A stretch of 11,546 nt of DNA from an archaeon (GTDB taxonomy: Archaea; Iainarchaeota; Iainarchaeia; Iainarchaeales; GCA-2688035). Numbering within the stretch: the first letter of the stretch is position 1; each line of letters starts with the position of its first letter. Of this stretch, positions 7,001-11,546 are shown piece after piece. Under the pieces are notes generated by a model that worked only from the letters and a program-made list of their open reading frames with translations, searched no databases and had not been told where the DNA came from. The DNA is taken from assembly GCA_030616665.1 (NCBI GenBank), contig JAUWWX010000012.1, positions 1 to 11,546 of the forward strand, in the 5' to 3' direction. The translations under genes were made by a program, and so were the position numbers.

Positions 7001-8760
7001 TCGTGCAGCAGTTTAATGCATTTGTTCTGGGCAGGCAGACGAAGCAGGTTGAAGAGGATGAGGAAAAGCCGCCTGTTGACGAGGAAGGCCAGCCCTATAC
7101 CCCGAGGGAAAGAGCCGAGGATGAAGACAGGCCTGTTTTCGACAGGTTTGGGGAAGAGGATGAGAAAGGCGCGTGGCAGTCAATTAAGGAAAGGTTTGTT
7201 GAAGAGGTTGAAGCCGTGAGCCAGAAGGCAAAGAGCAAGGAAATCCTCCAATTGGAGGTTCAAACAATGGGCGAAACCAACGGCATAGTCTTCTTTGAGA
7301 AAATGTTCTTCTTCTGGTTCAAGGGCAATTCGCAGCAGGCCGTTTACGATGCCTACAGCAGGTCTGTTTTTGAAGACAACGAAAAAGATGTGAGCGTAAT
7401 CGTCGACAAGGAAAAGGGCGAAATATCCGTAAAGCAGCAGGGCAAGCCAGCTGAAAGGGTCATTTCAAGCAAGGAGCACGTCAGGTTATCGGGACCTGAC
7501 GGCAGGGTTCCGGCAGAGGTAATTCCGCAGAGGATTGGCAGTATTGCCATTTCGGAGGGAACAAGTGTTGCACTGTTTGAAATGAACTGGAGGGGCCAAT
7601 TCAAGGTGCTTGAGCCAAGAGTGCTTGAATGCATCAGGCAAAACGTTGAACAGCAGACAGGCATTCCGCTTACAACAGACAACATAAGTGAGGCCTTTGG
7701 AAGGGCCGAAACAATTGTGACAGACAGCTACCCAAGCATTACCACAAGTCTGAAGGAAAAAAGCATTACGGCAAATGGAAGCCCCAGAGAAATAGTGCAC
7801 GGCGATAATGCTCACGTTCTTGTAATGAGCGACATGGACACAAGACTTTTGAACAACAGGAATGTTCCGGTTGGAAACTTTAGGAGCGTGCAGTTCAAGA
7901 ACGGGGTTATTCTCTTCAAGCCGGCTACTGCTGGAAGGCCAGCAGAGCTGCTTATATGGCTTAGGTACCATGAGAGGAGCCTTTTAACCCCGAATGATGT
8001 CAAAGGTCTTAAAGCAACGCTTGCAGACCCAATTCTAAACGCTGAGACAGGCTGCCCAGAGCCGGCAATTGATTTGGAGACCATTCCGAACCTTGCTGCA
8101 GGCGAAGACAGTGCGATAACCGAAAGGGTTAGCAATTTCAACAAGTCAATAAAGAAAATGGGCCCGTTCCAGATATTTGACACGGAAAGGCACAGGTTTG
8201 TTTTCTACAGCGAAAAAACAAGCCCTGGATGCGACCCAGCCGAGCCAGGGTGCTGCGAGAACAGGGTTTCGGTAATTGACAAAAAGACAGGCGAAGTTTA
8301 CGACCAGCCGATTGTGGGCGAGATTGAGCAAACGCCAACAGGAATAAAGTTCAAGACAGCTGATGGAAAGGAACACGCCCTTGACTTTTCGGCTGACAAC
8401 GGAGTTCCCAAAATAAGCTACAACGACATGGCCCCTGAAACCCTTACAATGGCCAGGGGTCCAAACGGCGGCTTTTGGTACGACCCGGACGATGGAATCT
8501 GGTATCCCTACAATGCGCAGCTGCTGCCCTTGATTGAGGCATTCAAAAAGGGCTTTGACACCCGACACAGGGAAGACTGCAGTTCAAGCACGATGCCTGG
8601 CAGCAACACAATGAACGTGCAATTGGGCGGCGCAGCCGAAACGCCGTTCAACCTGCCAAGCATGCCATTGCATCCAGTTGCAATGCTGCTGTTTGTGCTT
8701 TGCCTGATGGCAGTAATCTGCGTTGCCAGGCTGAAAATAGAGAGGAAATTTCAGTCCTAG
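4045..8760 (+). CDS. Giant secreted, C-terminally membrane-anchored protein of unknown family
   Basis: 1571 residues, not recognised. Residues 1-29 are a signal peptide (basic GKRILHR, Leu-rich core, likely cleavage after AFA). Residues about 1541-1561 are a single membrane helix followed by the basic tail RLKIERKFQS, predicting a type I protein with nearly all its mass outside the cell. Visible regions: an acidic N-terminal segment (30-125); a Trp/Arg-rich, helical-looking part (about 290-490); a CxxC pair at 804-807 (CATC); a hydrophobic stretch at about 912-946 bracketed by Cys893 and Cys950; an acidic, charged coil-like linker (1000-1060); a second aromatic patch near 1081-1093 (VFFEKMFFFWF); then mixed beta-like sequence with further cysteines (1337, 1395, 1403, 1404, 1512). 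GGGGG lies eight bases before the ATG. The codon pattern is uniform and the frame intact throughout. It could be an S-layer-like, adhesion or secretion-machine component; no enzyme motif was seen. Confidence 0.9.
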   Translation: MGKRILHRFLCLLLVSLILNMGIYPAFAQDLPGGNETELEHDAGAGERDLELPEIKETHKSVEFTCFTPESHPEENVLLPNEVAKLKRKTEIENKGFSVDNISSGRGQNEDRDLLENNIVIQKRDDGSAVANELPAGKMDVGEISPWFNKWYSGPFAFGVSLDDTMRIGQCRNLPDLEASERGCPLQDKQLSFRNSGAGIRADVKLAWKDLKDWVTPDSISDNKGQYTTEQLENLQLNIAAETDLNSLQAKSFQRPVEQIPNSVKAEEFTASMATTGDDAGSLISVYSMFDKYFNSWFSTEMVVTAFGPTLVGQARKYTSWLSRRGWPWSIHESKFMQLFRRKFMDPDSIYGQARLKRMMTRTDRYGFGEAWTRGIEPTEWDSGYAFVKGGSFRRSMNEWSKPGGYLDEITDPVTRGEFFKQIRDLRGYGHANKAIWNQSREAWEQAVKKFGDASPEARAALLEYGRTNAKLMRAADQPYLRLDALELWAKEETTRLYDIGVKQKGIEGTIILTGDSKHIGRIPKGFEDGKWGTQAFGYETVGDSMKFYKISPNSEFLESVQIDDLRKNLSRYVDKAALTEKGDMIKIDSASVGYIAAESAGTGKVRVYRANWQPIDPETPEMFARRLTDARSDRISKTLPQNMDRLYNTLVERNFSGQSRRYFNILDKAFAQEQEILKSYFSVKGGAKWTLMPFLYWEGKRGFGFEGLSAFQLPDEWKEVEVYTEEEQIFDDAFIDIFAQHGSDEGEIFVQVLNILPWKMALNYVSEKFSPVNKTYEKWTKPTSGWRRKVENVAYFTSTREDCATCGVALVPKVLSQQQLVELKEKGRGQAVISFTAGQDMQSYFLEDILDEDAREEGTTLIAFGYHTNIGGEPLGEAAEIDLVEARKDKKTCSDAVKNIGLGFLGDDPQRAGAILAFGESLGYVIFLWSGIIGSVIQQTLIVPKLQDCVDDVDGYFLHMYAAYDEGKEEVETPNAKGSKAAGDVVQQFNAFVLGRQTKQVEEDEEKPPVDEEGQPYTPRERAEDEDRPVFDRFGEEDEKGAWQSIKERFVEEVEAVSQKAKSKEILQLEVQTMGETNGIVFFEKMFFFWFKGNSQQAVYDAYSRSVFEDNEKDVSVIVDKEKGEISVKQQGKPAERVISSKEHVRLSGPDGRVPAEVIPQRIGSIAISEGTSVALFEMNWRGQFKVLEPRVLECIRQNVEQQTGIPLTTDNISEAFGRAETIVTDSYPSITTSLKEKSITANGSPREIVHGDNAHVLVMSDMDTRLLNNRNVPVGNFRSVQFKNGVILFKPATAGRPAELLIWLRYHERSLLTPNDVKGLKATLADPILNAETGCPEPAIDLETIPNLAAGEDSAITERVSNFNKSIKKMGPFQIFDTERHRFVFYSEKTSPGCDPAEPGCCENRVSVIDKKTGEVYDQPIVGEIEQTPTGIKFKTADGKEHALDFSADNGVPKISYNDMAPETLTMARGPNGGFWYDPDDGIWYPYNAQLLPLIEAFKKGFDTRHREDCSSSTMPGSNTMNVQLGGAAETPFNLPSMPLHPVAMLLFVLCLMAVICVARLKIERKFQS

Positions 8761-8782
8761 AAATTGTTCAAAGTGAATTTTT

Positions 8783-9436
8783 TTGCAAAAACAAGACTGG
8801 CAGCTTCTTCTTTTCCTTGCCTTGCAGGCAGGTTTGAGGGGCAAGGCAAAGACATCGACTGCAAAAATTGCACTGAGCTTTGCTACAAGCCAGCAGACAG
8901 CCTCAAGGAAGCTGAGGCAGCTGGCAAAGAGGAGCCTAATAACGCTGAGTGCAACACCAAACGGCTGCTCTGTTTCCCTGACAGAGCAGGGAATTGCCCT
9001 GCTTAAAGAGAATTTCCTTTCTCTGCAGCAGCTCTTTGAGGGAAAGCGGAAAACAAGGCTTTCTGGCAGGGTCAAAATAGGCTTGGGCGAGGGCAGGTAC
9101 TACGTAAGCAGGCCCTTCTACCTCAAGCAGTTCAAAAGCCTTCTTGGAAGCAAGCCCTTTCTCGGAACCCTGAACCTCATTGTTGAGCCAGCTGAACTAA
9201 GCTCTTTTCTCTCCGGCCTGCAAAGCATTGAAATCAAGGGCTTTAAGACAGAGGAAAGGAGCTTTGGCAAAATCCAGGCATTCAAAGTATTGGTTGAGGG
9301 AAAGCAGAAAGGCGCAATAATCTTCCCTGAAAGGACTGCTCACCCAAAAAACGAGATAGAGGTAATCTCCCAAGTGAACATGAGGAAGAAATTCAATTTG
9401 AGGGAGGGAAGCAGGGTTTTCCTTTCGGTTGAGTAG
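8783..9436 (+). CDS. ribK: CTP-dependent riboflavin kinase with N-terminal winged helix
   Basis: 217 residues with the two-part architecture of many archaeal RibK (DUF120) proteins. Residues 1-80 are a MarR-like winged helix (SFATSQQTASRKLRQLAKRSLI as helix-turn-helix, LTEQGIALL). Residues 90-217 are the cradle-loop kinase domain that converts riboflavin to FMN using CTP. Family motifs are present: GLGEGRYYVSRPFY (100-113), GTLNL (128-132, whose Thr and Asn are expected to bind Mg), and ERTAHPKNEIEVIS with LREGSRV near the C-terminus. The family usually has PGTLN; here the proline position is leucine. The start is TTG at 8783-8785, because an in-frame TGA lies just upstream at 8774; AAGTGA sits seven bases before it. 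It follows the giant gene by 22 bases and converges on the minus-strand gene with only two bases between stops. The winged helix may allow flavin-dependent regulation; its target is unknown. Confidence 0.9.
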   Translation: MQKQDWQLLLFLALQAGLRGKAKTSTAKIALSFATSQQTASRKLRQLAKRSLITLSATPNGCSVSLTEQGIALLKENFLSLQQLFEGKRKTRLSGRVKIGLGEGRYYVSRPFYLKQFKSLLGSKPFLGTLNLIVEPAELSSFLSGLQSIEIKGFKTEERSFGKIQAFKVLVEGKQKGAIIFPERTAHPKNEIEVISQVNMRKKFNLREGSRVFLSVE

Positions 9437-9438
9437 AT

Positions 9439-10200
9439 TCACTTCTTCCATTCTGCTGCATAGGCATCCAAGAGCTTGATGCGTGCTGCCGTGAAATTGT
9501 GCTCAGCCTGCCTAACAGCATTCTCATAGTTTTGCATGTAATGGTTTCTGTTCTCCCACGTAACCTTGTCTGATTCAACCGCTTCCGCCAGGCTTTCCAA
9601 AGCTGCCTTGGCCTCGGCTTCAAAGTTCCTGTAGAGCCGCTCAATGCCCGGTGCATACTTTTTCCGCAGCGCCAAAGCCCTCTTGTCTTGCCTTGTAGCC
9701 CTTCTGAAGCCCCTTCTTCCAATGTCGACCCTTCCTCCAATGGCGCCCTTGCTTGTCACCATTGCATCCAAAAGCATTAGTGGGTGAATGATAAGCCAGC
9801 TTTTCGCATCTGCTTTTTTCAAGTCAGCGAGATTTCTTATAATGACGCCCTCGCCCTTTCTTCCCCTCCACCTTGAAATGAACTCTGGCTTCTTTATTCC
9901 AGCCAGGTTTATTGGCTCCTTTTCCGCCCTTCGCTGGACTGTTTGCATCAGCTGCTGCCCAAGAATATTGAAGTCAAACTGCGGTCTTTCAGGCCTTGGG
10001 GCTGTGCCTGGCGCTGCTTGCGCATGAACATGGATATGGTGTTCCCTTCCCTCCATTCTCAGGTTTCTTTCTTCGCCTCCACCATGAACCCTGATAGTGT
10101 CAGGCTCCCTAAGTATGTTGTACCTGCTACCTTTCACAGCAATGTTTCCGCTTTGCCCGGCTATTGTTGCAATTGGCTGGCGCCTTTTCCTTTTAGGCAT
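9439..10200 (-). CDS. Unknown basic protein with N-terminal MP-module and C-terminal helical region
   Basis: 253 residues, family not recognised. Residues 1-40 carry the module shared with the upstream gene (MPKRKRRQP, then IAGQSGN, KGSRYNI, REPDTIRV). Residues 54-59 are His-rich (HHIHVH), which could bind metal. A proline-rich linker (62-75) follows, then a basic middle part with RWRGRKGEG (110-117) and IGRRGFRRATRQDKRAL (160-176), and a C-terminal helical, coiled-coil-like segment (about 170-250). No signal peptide or membrane segment. ATG at 10198-10200 is preceded by TAGGAGA nine bases upstream, a convincing ribosome binding site. It lies 32 bases after the related gene on the same strand, so both are probably co-transcribed. 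The many Arg/Lys residues suggest nucleic-acid binding, which is an inference. Confidence 0.75.
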   Translation of the reverse strand: MPKRKRRQPIATIAGQSGNIAVKGSRYNILREPDTIRVHGGGEERNLRMEGREHHIHVHAQAAPGTAPRPERPQFDFNILGQQLMQTVQRRAEKEPINLAGIKKPEFISRWRGRKGEGVIIRNLADLKKADAKSWLIIHPLMLLDAMVTSKGAIGGRVDIGRRGFRRATRQDKRALALRKKYAPGIERLYRNFEAEAKAALESLAEAVESDKVTWENRNHYMQNYENAVRQAEHNFTAARIKLLDAYAAEWKK

Positions 10201-10232
10201 TTCTTTGCGTCTCCTATTTTTTCCAAAAAACT

Positions 10233-10571
10233 TTAAACATACTTGACCTTTGGCTTCTTCGAAGGCCTCTTTATTTCAAATACATCTGGTTTTCGAGAAA
10301 TCCTGTACTTGCTTCCTCCGACAATACCGGTTCCCATCTGTCCCGCCAATGTAAACATTGGCTTTGGCTTCTGCTTTCTCTTTTTCTTCTTGGCTGCTGG
10401 CCTTTTTAGTCTTGGCATTTTTTTCCCTCCAGAGGTTTTCTTCCCTTTCGCGCTTGCACTGGATATCCTTACAATGCTTTTGGGTCCAATTCTAATTGTC
10501 CCCAGGCTAGCGGCCTTAAGGCTTCCGCCCCTTGGCAGCCTGAATACTTTCTTCTTTGCCCTTGGCATCAT
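10233..10571 (-). CDS. Very basic small protein with two MP-modules, possible nested start
   Basis: 112 residues, about a third Lys or Arg, with no acidic stretches; not recognised. It reads as two related halves. Residues 2-51 begin MPRAKKK and contain LGTIRIGPKSIVRI. Residues 52-112 begin MPRLKRP and contain LAGQMGTG, GGSKYRI and RKPDVFEI. The second half closely resembles the N-terminus of the downstream 253-residue protein. The start is a double ATG at 10566-10571 with GAGG seven bases upstream. The internal ATG at 10416-10418 has its own strong GGAGGG site, so a separate 61-residue product may be made. The opposite strand also has a long open frame (10243-10620, Phe/Leu-rich), but that is the expected complement of Lys-rich codons. 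Nucleic-acid or anionic-partner binding is inferred from charge only. Confidence 0.7.
   Translation of the reverse strand: MMPRAKKKVFRLPRGGSLKAASLGTIRIGPKSIVRISSASAKGKKTSGGKKMPRLKRPAAKKKKRKQKPKPMFTLAGQMGTGIVGGSKYRISRKPDVFEIKRPSKKPKVKYV
10416..10430 (-). promoter_or_regulatory. Internal ribosome binding site and start codon
   Basis: On the minus strand GGAGGG (10430-10425), six A residues and then ATG (10418-10416) lie inside the 112-residue gene and in frame with it. This is the best-matching ribosome binding site in the window and would start a 61-residue protein. Confidence 0.55.
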
Positions 10572-10578
10572 AAGAGTG

Positions 10579-10621
10579 CCTCATACAAGCAGGATAAATT
10601 GTGTTTTCCCAGCTTTTTAAT
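10579..10621 (-). promoter_or_regulatory. Promoter and ribosome binding site of the MP-module operon
   Basis: Minus-strand ATTAAAAAG (10613-10621) is a plausible TATA box, with a predicted start near 10591. GAGG (10579-10582) then lies seven bases before the first ATG. The 76-base gap after the PAC2 stop also allows read-through from PAC2. Confidence 0.4.
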
Positions 10622-10647
10622 TCTTTTGCCTGGCAGCTACTCTAGAA

Positions 10648-11403
10648 TCAGGTGTACATTAGAGGGTGCTCTGCTGGCTCAAGCTTTTTTGCCTGGCCGC
10701 TTGCCTGCTTCATCTGCTTCAAATGCTCCAGCAATGCCTTTTTGGTTGCCTTTGCCTCCTTCTTCAGGGGAGCGGTGTCAATGTTAAAGGCAAAGATTTC
10801 GTTCAGCTTTTCAATAAGGGATGCGCTTGCCTTGTAGTCTGCGGCAATCTGAACGTTTACCAAGAGGCTGAAGGCTTCCAAAGACCTGTCCTTGAATTCA
10901 AGCATCATCAAAGCAGTTATGCCGCTTGTAATGCCTTCCTTTATCACCTCGACATTGTACCTGTTCAGCATTTTCTTACTTGCCTCGTCGGAGGCAATGC
11001 CGTAAACCCTTTGCTTGCCTTCCCTTGCTGGCAGTGCCCTTATCCCGCTCAAAGAAATTATCCTCTTAATCTTCTTTTTCTGAATCCAGTCCGCTATTGC
11101 GTTGCTTAGCCTTCCGCTAAACATCTGCGGAACAATCTGCTCTGAAACAAGCAGGACAATCTTGTGCTTCTTGCTTACGTAAATCCTGCTTGGGTGCACA
11201 GGCAAGCCGTTGTGAACTCTTATTATCGGCATGAAAAACTCGGACTCGATGTAGCCAACCTCGCTGCAGCCGAGCTTTTCGCTCAGGTATTTCACGGCAA
11301 TCGTTCCAACCAAGCCCATGCATGGAAACCCGTCAATAAGCTTGTAACCCTCAACTTTAATGGGCTTCCTTACAACGAATTTCAACAGCTTACTTTCAGG
11401 CAC
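10648..11403 (-). CDS. PAC2-family proteasome assembly chaperone homologue (PbaA/PbaB-like)
   Basis: 251 residues from GTG at 11401-11403. The family hallmark near the N-terminus is present (KLIDGFPCMGLVGTIAVKYL, residues 21-40), followed by the alternating strand/helix pattern of PAC2 (COG2047) domains: HKIVLLVSEQ (80-89), KRIISLSGI (113-121), VYGIASDE (133-140), ITSGITALMMLEF (158-170). A Lys-rich helix (about 205-240) leads to the C-terminal residues LMYT. M-Y-T fits the hydrophobic-Tyr-any (HbYX) tail by which PAC2 chaperones and proteasome activators dock into pockets of the 20S alpha ring. Homologues in Archaea are reported to assist 20S proteasome assembly. The start was chosen because AAGGTGGA lies eight to ten bases upstream; the same frame is open further upstream to the window edge (GTG at 11481 is possible), but that part overlaps AT-rich promoter-like DNA. 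Confidence 0.85.
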   Translation of the reverse strand: MPESKLLKFVVRKPIKVEGYKLIDGFPCMGLVGTIAVKYLSEKLGCSEVGYIESEFFMPIIRVHNGLPVHPSRIYVSKKHKIVLLVSEQIVPQMFSGRLSNAIADWIQKKKIKRIISLSGIRALPAREGKQRVYGIASDEASKKMLNRYNVEVIKEGITSGITALMMLEFKDRSLEAFSLLVNVQIAADYKASASLIEKLNEIFAFNIDTAPLKKEAKATKKALLEHLKQMKQASGQAKKLEPAEHPLMYT

Positions 11404-11544
11404 TATCCAATCCACCTTCCAATTAATAAAAGAATTAAAGTGATTAATAAGGGTTTCTGTTCCAGGGTGGTTGTCGCCCACAGCTTGGCATTTGCCGTTT
11501 AAAACAATTTTGTGCCTTGCCTCTTCTGCAATGCGCTTTTTTGA
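11404..11544 (-). other. Open frame upstream of and in phase with PAC2; partial gene or extension, unresolved
   Basis: The PAC2 frame has no stop up to the right edge, adding 47 codons. The outer part (RIAEEARHKIVLNGKCQAV) has coding-like G-first codons. The inner part next to PAC2 switches to AAT/TTT-rich codons that look like a promoter. In another minus-strand frame a sequence ending KRQGTKLF stops at a TAA near 11499-11501 and could be the end of an upstream gene. The two cannot be separated without more sequence. Confidence 0.3.
11411..11451 (-). promoter_or_regulatory. Promoter and ribosome binding site of the PAC2 gene
   Basis: AT-rich minus-strand DNA offers three TATA-like boxes: CTTATTAATCA (11441-11451), CTTTAATTC (11432-11440) and CTTTTATTAATT (11421-11432). 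The first would place the transcript start near 11421, giving a short leader that holds AAGGTGGA (11411-11418) before GTG at 11403. Confidence 0.45.
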
Positions 11545-11546
11545 AA

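Noticed and set aside
8764..9006. Plus-strand 80-residue frame beginning just after the giant gene
   Set aside because: It overlaps ribK in another frame; the ribK frame has strong family motifs and this one has none.
8584..9075. Minus-strand 163-residue frame spanning the giant gene end and ribK start
   Set aside because: It overlaps the C-terminal membrane helix of one gene and the winged helix of RibK, both convincing, and its own sequence has no recognisable features.
9393..9740. Minus-strand 115-residue frame overlapping the 253-residue gene
   Set aside because: Out-of-frame shadow; the 253-residue frame has a good ribosome binding site and continuous coding character.
10243..10620. 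Plus-strand 125-residue hydrophobic open frame opposite the basic 112-residue gene
   Set aside because: Phe/Leu-rich sequence is the expected complement of Lys/Arg codons. The minus strand has good ribosome binding sites and a motif shared with its neighbour.
10666..11109. Plus-strand 147-residue Cys/Leu-rich frame opposite PAC2
   Set aside because: Shadow of the PAC2 gene, whose family motif and C-terminal tail are clear.

Overview
The window looks like a piece of an archaeal genome. A CTP-type riboflavin kinase (RibK/DUF120) and a PAC2-family proteasome-assembly-chaperone homologue are both typical of Archaea. Several genes are preceded by TATA-box-like elements and GGAGG/GGTGG-type ribosome binding sites. 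Giant uncharacterised surface proteins and small lysine-rich proteins would suit an uncultivated lineage of the DPANN type, but I cannot assign a phylum from this sequence.

Layout. Positions 1-2007 (minus) hold the N-terminal 669 residues of a secreted multidomain protein: signal peptide, Ca-binding-like repeat, LamG-type domain, two MopE-like metal-binding motifs and a NosD-like right-handed beta helix that runs off the left edge. Its promoter region (about 2008-2160) contains two families of short direct repeats. Positions 2171-2828 (minus) hold an overlapping AbrB-type antitoxin / PIN-type toxin pair with a palindromic TATA region. A T-rich intergenic stretch follows. From 3086 the plus strand carries a small winged-helix regulator with a 12-bp palindrome beside its promoter, a multi-pass membrane protein (3449-4045), a 1571-residue secreted, C-terminally anchored protein of unknown family (4045-8760, sharing one base with the membrane gene), and ribK (8783-9436). 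The minus strand from the right edge reads PAC2 homologue (10648-11403), then two adjacent genes of unknown family (10233-10571 and 9439-10200) that share a sequence motif.

How the genes fit together. The TA pair and ribK are self-contained. The most novel-looking parts are (a) the translationally coupled membrane protein plus giant ectodomain protein, probably one cell-envelope assembly, and (b) the set of short MP-basic modules downstream of the PAC2 gene. In (b) the first two copies appear fused in frame with a strong internal ribosome binding site, and the third is the N-terminus of a 253-residue protein. The left third (about 1-3080) is visibly more AT-rich in codon choice than the right, which suggests a boundary between an accessory, surface-gene region and more resident genes. 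All family calls are from reading motifs; no database search was possible.
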